From contig NC_060892.1 in NCBI RefSeq assembly GCF_014805685.1, forward strand, positions 23,252,400 through 23,316,399: DNA of 64,000 nucleotides, given 5' to 3'. This document shows, one piece after another, positions 11,311 through 21,719 of the stretch (its first letter is position 1; every line of letters starts with the position of its first letter). Position numbers and translations under genes: made by a program. Below the pieces are notes generated by a model that ran no database searches, was not told where the DNA came from, and worked only from the letters and a program-made list of their open reading frames with translations. The stretch is from Silurus meridionalis (lineage: Eukaryota > Chordata > Actinopteri > Siluriformes > Siluridae).

Positions 11311-12290
11311 TTCTGTTCAAATGATGGAAATTGGAGACACCCTTTTCCCAGATGTGAAGGTACACCTATAGTTCAGTTGACACAATTGACAGACTTGTGG
11401 ATTAGAGTGCAGGATTTATTAGTAAAATACAAATGCAAACCAGTACTAAATAAAAAATTAACATCCCAGTTTTTTTAAAGAAATACTTTCATTGTCTAGT
11501 AAAATTGCACTTCTCTGTGCTGTTCTATTAAGTCAGAATTACTGTTACCAATAGCCTTAATTTTTTATTTATTTATTTAAACAGGAAACTGCACCATATC
11601 ACCCGTGTTAGAGTGTGAATTATATATTAATAACCTCTATATTAATAGGTTGTATTTAAGCTGGGAAAAACATAAATGCCCTCAGCAATTTATGATGGTG
11701 ACATTTATATATCTATTTAATTGGACTTTGCTCAAAAGTGGCCATCTTTTGTACAAAAGCCCTCTTTTGTGAGTTAGAACTTTTACCCCTCTCCCAGAGA
11801 GAGGGATCCCTCTCTGTCTTTGGTATTTGTGACTGATCCACACAACTGTTGTGGCTATGTGTTAGAAAGGTTAACTATATGAGCTTCAAATTGAAGCTAC
11901 CTTCAGAATTAGAAAATTGCGTATTACCTCAAGTTATGTTGGCCTTTTTAATAGATACTAATAAGATATACCACTAATACCACCTAGCCACCTGCTGCTT
12001 AAGGAAGCTTATTTACCTTCACTATGATTGCTACTTGCATTCAATTTCCCAGACAATGTCAACATGTTTTATTTTGACAACTGGTGCAATTTGCACAAAA
12101 AGATTTTTGCGGAATTCTAGAACTGCATTAATTGAATGTAACCTTAAATTTTACTGAATACTTTATCTCCGATCAATTTTATTTTTTTAAACTTATATAT
12201 ATATTATATATATTATATATATTATAACATATCTAAGAATAGGTGATTCTTATTCTTTTTACAGTACAAATGCAACATTTCTGTGTTTAA
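11311..12290. other. AT-rich non-coding stretch
   Basis: No gene or named repeat is seen apart from a short TATATAT-rich patch near 12195-12230. Confidence 0.5.
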
Positions 12291-12299
12291 TAATATAAT

Positions 12300-13040
12300 A
12301 TATTGGTGCCTTGCAAAAGTATTCAACCCGAATATTTATCGATCATCTGAATTACAAATGACACATACTGATTGCTCTGGTATGTGTCAGTATATGTTAC
12401 AGTATTTTGGTTGTATGGTCACAACTTGCAATTCCAAATCTCCAACCAGAAGACCCCTACTCAAAGCTCATGAGAAATTGCAGCTTGAGGAAAGTGTGAG
12501 GAAAGTAGGTAGAAATTGCATGACACAGGCTATAATACATTTAACATCATGCCCCGGGATAATTCCCTGCTAATATCCTACAGAGTGATTGCATCATTCA
12601 CCTCTCTTTCATTACCAATCATCCCCCAATCACTGGACAGCAATAAAGCTCTGAACTGCATTAACCAAGTGGAATGTCTCAGCTACAAAGGAAATGCATG
12701 TCAGATGTGTCAGAGACGAAATTTCTTTGCTTAGGTGCCTAAATTGCTATAAACAGCTTTGCATTCGTGTCAATCAGGGAACTGCTGATAATCTCGACAA
12801 TGAAGGAACTATAATGAATAGACATTCGGTGTTATATACAGTAGATGAAGACGAGTTCCTTTCTGAGTCTGGTTCCTCTCAATGATTTTTCTCATAACGT
12901 CTCAGGGAGGATTTCCTTGCAATACATTTACAAGGTATTAAATGTATGAAGACTCATTTCTAATCGTGAACTTTATACCTGCAATCTATTTATGGCTGCT
13001 TTGAGACAGTGACCATTGTTACAATAGGATTGAATTGATA
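12300..13040 (+). repeat. Decayed transposon and LINE 3'-end fragments
   Basis: The word GGTGCCTTGCAAAAGTATTC at 12305-12324 is a common terminus of fish DNA transposons. From about 12843 the text resembles the 3' untranslated end of the L2-type LINE at 19283-19500, including TGAGTCTGGTTCCTCTC and CTGCTTTGAGACA, ending in GGATTGAATTGA. Both are fragments. Confidence 0.5.
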
Positions 13041-13052
13041 TCTGTTAGATAA

Positions 13053-13616
13053 TAGTGAAACATAAATGGCCTCTTCCCATGTCTGTGCATGTTCTTCATA
13101 CTGCTTTAAACCATCAAATGCAATTTGATGGTACAACTTTATAATAAAAGCCATACTGTTGATACATTAACAAGTCATTCATTGATGTTCGAATATAAGT
13201 AGCTAATAATGAGTTTGAAATAATGTAGTAAAAAAAATGACGTCAATATTTAACCTTTGTTCATATGAAATGCATTTTACTATAATTCAAATTGTTTTTT
13301 ATTTATTTTCTTTATTATATCCATGAACAATGTGTAGTGAAACATAAATGGCCTCTTCTCATGTCTGTGCATGTTCTTCATACTGCTTTAAACCATCAAA
13401 TGCAATTTGATGGTACAACTTTATAATAAAAGCCATACTGTTGATACATTAACAAGTCATTCATTGATGTTCGAATATAAGTAGCTAATAATGAGTTTGA
13501 AATAATGTAGTAAAAAAAATGACGTCAATATTTAACCTTTGTTCATATGAAATGCATTTTACTATAATTCAAATTGTTTTTTATTTATTTTCTTTATTAT
13601 ATCCATGAACAATGTG
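13053..13616. repeat. Recent tandem duplication, 282-base unit
   Basis: Copy one is 13053-13334 and copy two is 13335-13616. They are nearly identical; a C/T difference near the start is visible. A third copy begins at 13617 but diverges after about ten bases. No coding content is seen. Confidence 0.93.
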
Positions 13617-14329
13617 TAGTGAAACATAGCTTTATTTATGCAATTTTCTATTGCATCACAAAACCAAAATTGAGGAATAAATAAACAAAATTAGATTTTA
13701 CAATTAAAAATATATAAATAAACATAGACAAATGTGGTGGGTTTTTTTTTTACGATTTGAGCTGATTTGAACATTTATACCCAGGATGTTACAAAGGCAA
13801 AAAATTCAATTGTACAAATGCAATAAAACACAGTAAAACACATTATATCAGCGTGTTTATGAATTTCTCCTATAAGAACCCATTTCATTATAAAATAATT
13901 TATAAAACATCTCGATCAGATCTCAATTTTAGAACACTGAAAATCGCAGCAGTCTTTTCCACCTATACACTATAATTTAATATAACTTGCAATGCCTGAT
14001 AGTTCAAGTTCTGTTACTTACTGTAAGCATCTTACTATTTCTAAATATCAAAAGAGTACACTGATGTCTTTTAAATTCATTTTTTAGGTTCACAGTAGAA
14101 GCTCCAAGCAGTTTTAGACTATTAGGAAGAATCAGGCAGATCAGTTTGGCAAAAGGACCCTAATATGTAGGGTCCCGTTTATAAAAGGAAGTAATGATGT
14201 GTGAACGTTGTATTTGGCAGTCTTAAAGTCGAAATATTCTCTTGCAGTAATTCACAAAATATTGCACAATAAATTGCCACGGGAGGCATTGGAACCCAAC
14301 TGCAGAGACACACTCGAGATATGCAAAAA
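13617..14329. other. AT-rich non-coding stretch
   Basis: No gene or RNA is recognised. It lies just outside the left arm of the large inverted duplication. Confidence 0.45.
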
Positions 14330-14429
14330 GAGAACCAAAAATATAACAGGCAGAGTGTGTTTATCAATACAAAAAACAAACACATGACAAATACAAATAA
14401 GAGATGACTAAACAGGATGAAGAAACTCA

Positions 14430-14990
14430 GGAAGACAGAAGGTAACAAGAGACTTGAGAAGACCGGAGGCTTGGGGAAAACTCGGGAGAACGGATAAGCC
14501 AGGAGACTGGGAAAAACTTGGGAAAACAGAAAAGCCAGGAGACTTGAGGAGACTGGGGAAAACTCGGGAGAACAGAAAAGCCAGGAAACTCGAGGAGACT
14601 GGGGAAAACGGAAAATCCAGGAGACTCGAGGAGACTGGAGAAGACTTGGAAGAACAGGGAAGACTCGGGAGAACAGAAAAGCCAGGCGCCTACAGAAGAC
14701 AGGAGATTAGGGAAGACTCGGAAGAACAGAGAAGACCGGAGGCCAGAGAAGACAGGAGAAACCAGGAGGCTAGGGAAAACAGGAGAAACCAGGAGGCTAG
14801 TGAAATCTCGGGAGAACAGAAAAGCCAGGAGCCTAGAGAAGACAGGAGACTTGGGAAGATGGGAGAACAGAGAAGACAGGAGACTAAAGAAGACAGGAGA
14901 AGCTAAGAGACACCAGGAGGCTAGGAAAAACAGGAGCAACCAGGAGGCTAGGGAAAACTCGAGAAAACAGCAGACAAAGAAATCAAACAA
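14430..14990. repeat. Purine-rich minisatellite (left arm)
   Basis: Imperfect repeats of GAAGACAGGAGACT-like and GGGAAAACTCGGGAGAAC-like words fill about 560 bases. The right arm has the complement (pyrimidine-rich) at about 34850-35100, only about 250 bases long. Long low-complexity open frames here on both strands are a by-product. Confidence 0.88.
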
Positions 14991-15417
14991 AATAGAAAAA
15001 CACTAAAACAGATCAAACAAACTCACACATATCCAGTTTCATGCACGTATCAAGACAGACAAATACTAAGACCAATATCAAGACAGAAGATACCACAACA
15101 AAAATAATGACAAATACACTGATGACTGTACCACAACAAAAATAATGACAAATACACTGATGACTGTACCACAACAAAAGTGAAGACAAATATAATGAAC
15201 CAACCCAGACCAAGGCAAAAGGGGCAACTTGAATAGACAACCCTAACAAGGAGCAGTTGGGAGACATTAAACAGTTAGGGGCTAGGGCCCAGTAGGGAGA
15301 TAAGTGCCCAGTGGCGGCATCTGGTGGCCAAAGCAAAAACGAACGCAAAAAATGTCCGGATGCTGACACATTCCTATTGTCATTACACTTAATAATAAAA
15401 AGGAAATACTCTTAATA

Positions 15418-15925
15418 TTAGACTATTAATATTTGGTTAAATTCAATTAATTGTTAATTAGTTCAAATGTTATTGTTGGTTATTAATAAATTAGTCTTAA
15501 ATGTATTGATAGAAAAACAGTAGTAAAGGATTTTATTTATCCAAACATAGCAAAGTGTGCCTTCTCATTTGTCCCAGATTACAAAATGTCCAAATGCCTG
15601 TAGTCTATTTATGCTTATCTCTTCCTAAATAAAAAAAAAACACCTTTTTTGTAAATCATGTGACCATTTACTGGACTATTACTATTTGGTTAAATTCAAT
15701 TAATTGTTAATTAGTTAAAATGTTAATGTTGGTTATTAATAAATTAGTCCTATAGGTATTGATAGAAAAACAGTAGTAAAGGATTTTATTTATCCAAACA
15801 TAGCAAAGTGTGCCTTCTTATTTGTCCCAGATCACAAAATGTCCAAATGCCTGTAGTCTATTTATGCTTATCTCTTCCTAAATAAACAAAAAAAACACCT
15901 TTTTTTTGTAAATCATGTGACCATT
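15418..15925. repeat. Tandem duplication of about 255 bases upstream of the plus-strand gene
   Basis: The block starting GACTATTAATATTTGG at about 15420 recurs from about 15674 with few changes. The right arm has only one copy (about 34390-34600), so the duplication followed or was lost after the inverted duplication. Confidence 0.85.
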
Positions 15926-16491
15926 TACTGGACTGTGCTGATACACTGCCCATAAGGCCAGTGAAAGGATTGACCCTTTATTTACATATACATTTTTGTG
16001 ACATCTGTGCTCATATTTAAATGAATATTAGATTTATATGTTATTTAAAACCCCTTTTTTTTAGAAACAAACAAATACATGATATAGAACTCTCCAGAAA
16101 GTATAAAATAGTACATTACATATACTTTTAATTTATAAAAGCTGTAATATAATCATTTGCTTTATCTATAACAGTTCTCTATTGTAATTAAGAATGTAAA
16201 CATGTCTATATTGACTACAAGATGACAAACCATCCCTTGTTAAAGACAATATCTGTATATATTGGCTTTCTTATTACTTAAAAAGAAAACACTCTTCTCA
16301 AAACTGCAATATTATACAATTATCTCCTTTATCTAAGTATAACAATATTCAAATAAAACATTTTTTAAACACTACTCTCAATGTGTACAAAGAGCTGCGT
16401 CAGCTCTGATAAATGATTAACAAAGGACCTTCACTGATCCACTGTCAAAAAGGAGTATCACAGTAATCCCTATGTTACAAATCTCTTAGGG

Positions 16492-16573
16492 ATGGGATCC
16501 ACTATGCAAGAGGTTTCCAAAATCTTCTTTGTTGCTTTTTGGGTCTTTTCATTTACCCATGTCAAAAGTCAAG
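16492..16573 (+). CDS. Signal-peptide exon of the plus-strand factor H-like gene
   Basis: The ATG at 16492 opens a 27-codon segment with a hydrophobic core, [15 protein letters not shown], ending at the donor GTAAGG after phase 1. The length and phase fit signal exons of CCP genes. The same exon exists inverted at 33706-33787. A second in-frame ATG lies four codons later. Confidence 0.85.
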
Positions 16574-18949
16574 GTAAGGCTGCATATAAATTTCTTTTTA
16601 AATAATAATATTTCTTACAATTCTTTTATTTAACAATAATTAGTGATAAAAATTATAATTAAGACAATAAGCCCTAATAAGAGCCATCATTAAGTATGTT
16701 TAACCAAAAAATATATTTTATAGAATGCAGTACAGGAATGATTCAATATGACAATGTGCAGAAAAGTGATTTTTAAATATGCTAATGTTATGTCTCAAGG
16801 ATGCATTTTCATTCAGTTTAACTTCCTGGTGGTTTGCTTAGTTCATTTTACTGCAAATATATATTTGACAAAAAAGAACAAGTTTTTTAAAGGTTGAAAA
16901 TTTTTGTTGAAAGAAATTGTTACTGTTTCATAAATAAAAAAAAACTTGTTGGTTTTGTTATCTGTTTGTATCTATTACTATATAATTAAAATATTTTTGG
17001 TCGTTGTTGCAGATATAGAATGTGTGGCCCCTGAAATACCACATGGAATTACAAATCCTGCTATACTGTACAAAGAAAATGATATAATAAAATATAAATG
17101 TGAAGAAAAGTATCAACCCAGACCTGGAAAACCTAAATGCACAAAATACGGCTGGAGTATAATATATATTTTCTACAAGTTTCTTTAAACTGATAGCTTC
17201 AGAGGTAATCAAACCTGTTTTAAAAATAATTAACTCTTCCATTAGCACTGGTTATGTACCTAAATCCTTCAAACTGGCAGTTATCCACCCCCTTATTAAG
17301 AAAACTGACCTTGACCCATGTCAGTTGTCCAACTACAGACCGATATCAAATCTCCCCTTTATATCCAAAATTTTAGAAAAGGTTGTAGCACAGCAGTTAT
17401 GCTCACATCTGCTTATGAATAACGTTTTTGAAATGTATCAGTCAGGATTTCGGCCTCATCATAGCACAGAGACGGCGCTAGTTAAGGTGGTAAATGACCT
17501 GTTATTGGGCTCTGATCAGGGTTTTGTCTCCTTACTTGTTTTGCTCGACCTTAGTGCAGCTTTTGACACCATTGATCAAACTATACTGCTTGCTAGACTT
17601 GAGAACGTTGTAGGAATAAAGGAACAGCTCTCTTAGCTCAGGTCTTATTTGACTGATCGCTATCAGTTTGTGGATGTAAATGGTGAGTTCTCCACACTTT
17701 ATGAGGTAAAGTTTGGTGTTCCTCAAGGATCTGTCTTGGGCCCACTGCTTTTCTCTTTATATATGCTGCCTCTTGGTGAAATCATTCATAAACATGGGAT
17801 TCGCTTCCATTGCTATGCTGATGACACACAGCTGTATATTTCAGCAAAGCCAGATGAGGTAGATCAGCTCAACAATGTTGAGAAGTGTGTAAAGGACATT
17901 AGACAGTGGATGCTTAATAACTTTCTTCTGCTCAACTCAGACAAGACAGAAGTACTTTTACTAGGACCACATGCAGCTAGAAATAAACTTTCCGATTATG
18001 TAGCATCTCTGGATGGTGTTTCTGTTTCAGCATGTACGGCTGTCAAAGACCTTGGTGTGATTATTGACCCGAGTCTTTCCTTTGAGTCTCACGTGAATAA
18101 TATCACCAGAATCGCCTTCTTTCACCTTAGAAATATTGCTAAGATTAGAAATATGATGTCGTTGCAGGATGCAGAAAAACTAGTTCATGCTTTTGTTACT
18201 TCTAGATTAGACTACTGTAACGCTTACTGTCTGGGTGTGCGAGTAAGTGCATAAATAAGCTTCAGTTAGTCCAGAATGCAGCAGCAAGGGTCCTCACTAG
18301 ATCTAGGAAATATGACCACATCACCCCTGTTTTAATTAGTCTACACTGGCTCCCAATCAAATCTCGCATTGATTATAAAATATTACTACTGACGATAAAG
18401 CACTTAACGGTCTCGCACCGCAGTATCTGAGTGAACTTCTGTACCAGTATGATCCTCCACGCCTACTTAGATCAAAAGGTGCTGGCTATCTGTTGGTTCC
18501 TCAAATAATGAAGACTACAGCAGGGGGCAGATCTTTCTCTTATAAAGCCCCACAGTTATGGAACAGCCTTCCAATCAGTGTTCGGGACTCGGACACAGTC
18601 TCAGTGTTCAAGTCGAGGTTGAAAACTTATTTATTTAGTCAAGCCTTTTATCAGTAGATCTTTCTTAGGTAAAGGCACAGATCTGGAGGGCGCATGGATA
18701 TAGAGTGTTTGGTGAACTGGTATATTTGTATGCTGTCGTCCCTCACATTCACACGCTCACTCAGGTTTGTTGAACGGTGGTGTGGTGGGTCGCCTCTTAT
18801 CCCAGAGATCCCTCATGTCTGTGTTACCTTCTGGTTCTCTCTTTAGTTATGCTGCCATAGCGAGTCTTGCCGGAGTCCAAACTGCACAGTGACATTAACT
18901 TTCATACACCAATAGTTACACTTAATAATCCATATCCTTCTCTTCCGTC

Positions 18950-19004
<55 letters not shown>

Positions 19005-21687
19005 CGAGTTAAACATGCTCCTGAGGCTCCAGTGACCACTGTTCCTGCCCCTCTCCCTCCATGGATCTTCACACTTCTGTGCAGCTCGGGACGGTCTCTC
19101 ATCAACACCTTGGGTGGTTCCATGTAATTCCGGAGTAGAACGGGTGCTTTTGAGGACGGATTGGACTGTAGTTGGTGTCAGCGGTCTGCTGCACTGACTC
19201 GGGAGTGCAGTTTGCTTCTGATCATCATCACTGTACCCCGCAACTTTGCATATATGCTTCAAATGGACATTTGGTGCAACCCAGATGAGGATGGGTTCCC
19301 TCTTGAGTCTGGTTCCTCTCAAGGTTTCTTCCTTTGCCATCTCGGGGAGTTTTTCCTTGCCACAGTTGCTCATCGGGGACAAACATACTTACAAAGAACA
19401 TATTTACATTTAATCACCACATTATCTGTGTAAAGCTGCTTTGAGACAATTTTCATTGTTAAAAGCGCTATACAAATAAAAATGAATTGAATTGAATTGA
19501 AGTATAAAACCCGAATGTGAAGGTGATAACCCAGTGTTTGTTTTCCTGTGTTAAATTTACTCAAGTTGAATATTTATATTTTACATATAAAATTTTTATT
19601 GAACAGTTTTGACGATCTCTGTAAACCTTAATCCTTCTCATTGTATTTTATCTCATTTTGACACCAATAGAAATTGTATGTATGCTTGGTTCACCCACGG
19701 TTGGTGTTTATAGTACAGAACCTAAAGGGGTATCTGTATTTCATGTTGGTGAACATGTGCAGATTACATGCTTAAAAACACACTGGTTTTCTGGAACAAA
19801 GCAACAGTCAAGAAGTGTTAAATGCCAAAATGATGGAACATGGTCATCCAGACCAGTGTGTGAGGGTAAAAATGTAAAACACAATACAATAAAAATACTG
19901 GTACAATATTGTTGGCACCATAATTCTAGGACAATGTAATAAAAACTAATAATTTTGCAGAAATGACATGTGAAAAACCAGAAGAGGAACATCTGGTTCT
20001 TTCGTACTACTATAGATACAAGCAAACTTATCAATTAAATGCGGATATACAATATACCTGTGAAGCTGGTTATAAAGGTGGTCCAAGTTCTAGATGTACA
20101 GAGAATGGCTGGGATCCAAAACCAGGGTGTATTGGTATGTATACATTTTAAAGAATTAATTAGTTTATTAACTTGCGTATATAATGGTTGAATAAATCCC
20201 AACAAATATTTTGCCTGTATTTTAGAGATTACTTGTTCAAAACCACATATTGATTATGGAACAGTGAAGAACCCACAGAATATTTACAGGGCAGATACAC
20301 ATGTATTAATCCAGTTTGATAATGGATATCAATATAATGCCACCTGTACAAGAAATGGAGAATGGCAAAGTACAGAAAAGTGCAAACGTAAGAATCAATT
20401 TAATAATATATTAATAAATAGCTAGCTAATAGCTAATAGTTAGCTTTAGTCTGCTAATTTGAATGAGCAGTTCTCGGAAAGTGTTCAGAGGTGTTTCACT
20501 GTTTCTATTACTCACTTTGTTTGTGCTCACTACATAAACCATATTGATCTTATTAAACATTATAATAATAAATTACTATACTCTGCATTAAATACATAAA
20601 GTTAGGAAATTATTAGCATGTGTTGTCTCTACACAGCTTAAGCAAAAGCAAAAAAAAAAAATAGTTTCTGATATTGAATATTATCTATATATTTTAATTA
20701 TGGGTGTATGTATTTTTGTTGTTATAATTATTTGTCTTCTTCCTCTTATTTTTCTTCATCTTCTTCTTCTTTTTATTATTATTATTATTGCAGCAAAACC
20801 ATCAGTTTGTGCACCGTTCTCCTTGACACATGGGTTCACACGTAAATCAGACAGAGGATATTTGTACACATGTGACTCAGACTATAAAACATTTGATGGG
20901 AAATGGTGGGGAGAGGTAACCTGCCAGGGTGGTCAATGGAGTGATACACCACAGTGTATACGTAAGTGGTTGTAATTTTCAGGGGGCACGTTATAATGTC
21001 AATGTAACTGGTTTTACTCGTACTGTGTTTTTTTTTTACAGCTGAAAAGCAATGCGGTCAAATACCCACTGTTTTTAAAGTAATAAATCAAGGAAATCGA
21101 GCATTTAAGGACAGTGAACGGCATGAATTTGAATGTGAAGTAGGACCATGTTGTTTTCATTGTGTCAATGGGAAATGGCAGAACCAGGATTGTGCATGTA
21201 AGACCTTTTTGTTGATGACCTCACCAATTTAAATGAATGGAAATGTAATTTCTAAAGTTGAAAATCGATCAGAATTGTGTCAAACTCGATCGAATTTGAA
21301 TCAGAACCTACTTGAATATTACAGCATTCACTGAAAAATGCTAGAAAAAAACAAATAGATAGCTTTAGTCTGCTAATTTGAATGAGCAGTTCTCGAAAAG
21401 TGTTCAGAGGTGTTTCACTGTTTCTATTACTCACTTTGTTTGTGCTCACTACATAAACCATATTGATCTTATTAAACATTATAATAATAAATTACTATAC
21501 TCTGCATTAAATACATAAAGTTAGGAAATTATTAGCATGTGTTGTCTCTACACAGCTTAAGCAACAGCAAAAAAAAAAAATAGTTTCTGATATTGAATAT
21601 TATCTATATATTTTAATTATGGGTGTATGTATTTTTGTTGTTATAATTATTTGTCTTCTTCCTCTTTTTTTCTTCATCTTCTTCTTC

Positions 21688-21719
<32 letters not shown>

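Larger units (their letters stand above)
17013..19522 (+). pseudogene. CCP 1 exon split by L2 LINE insertion
   Basis: The exon starts at an acceptor GTTGCAG and encodes [12 protein letters not shown], then [10 protein letters not shown] and PKCTKYGW up to 17162. There the LINE begins. After the LINE, 19508-19522 supplies the missing end (KPEC) and a donor GTGATA. AGTATAA occurs on both sides (17156-17162 and 19501-19507) as target-site duplication. Counting one copy of it, the exon is 165 bases and phase 1 at both ends, confirming the original exon. With the LINE present, translation stops at about 17188. Confidence 0.88.

Noticed and set aside
12283..12885. Overlapping plus-strand open frames of 63-96 codons
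   Set aside because: They cover recognisable transposon and LINE 3'-end fragments and have no splice or domain support.
14427..14990. Long minus-strand frame rich in Ser, Phe and Leu and its plus-strand shadow
   Set aside because: Both arise from the purine minisatellite, with no start context or family.
6482..16573. The CCP exon at 6482 as first exon of the gene at 16492
   Set aside because: It would precede the signal-peptide exon, and no promoter or start codon is linked to it.
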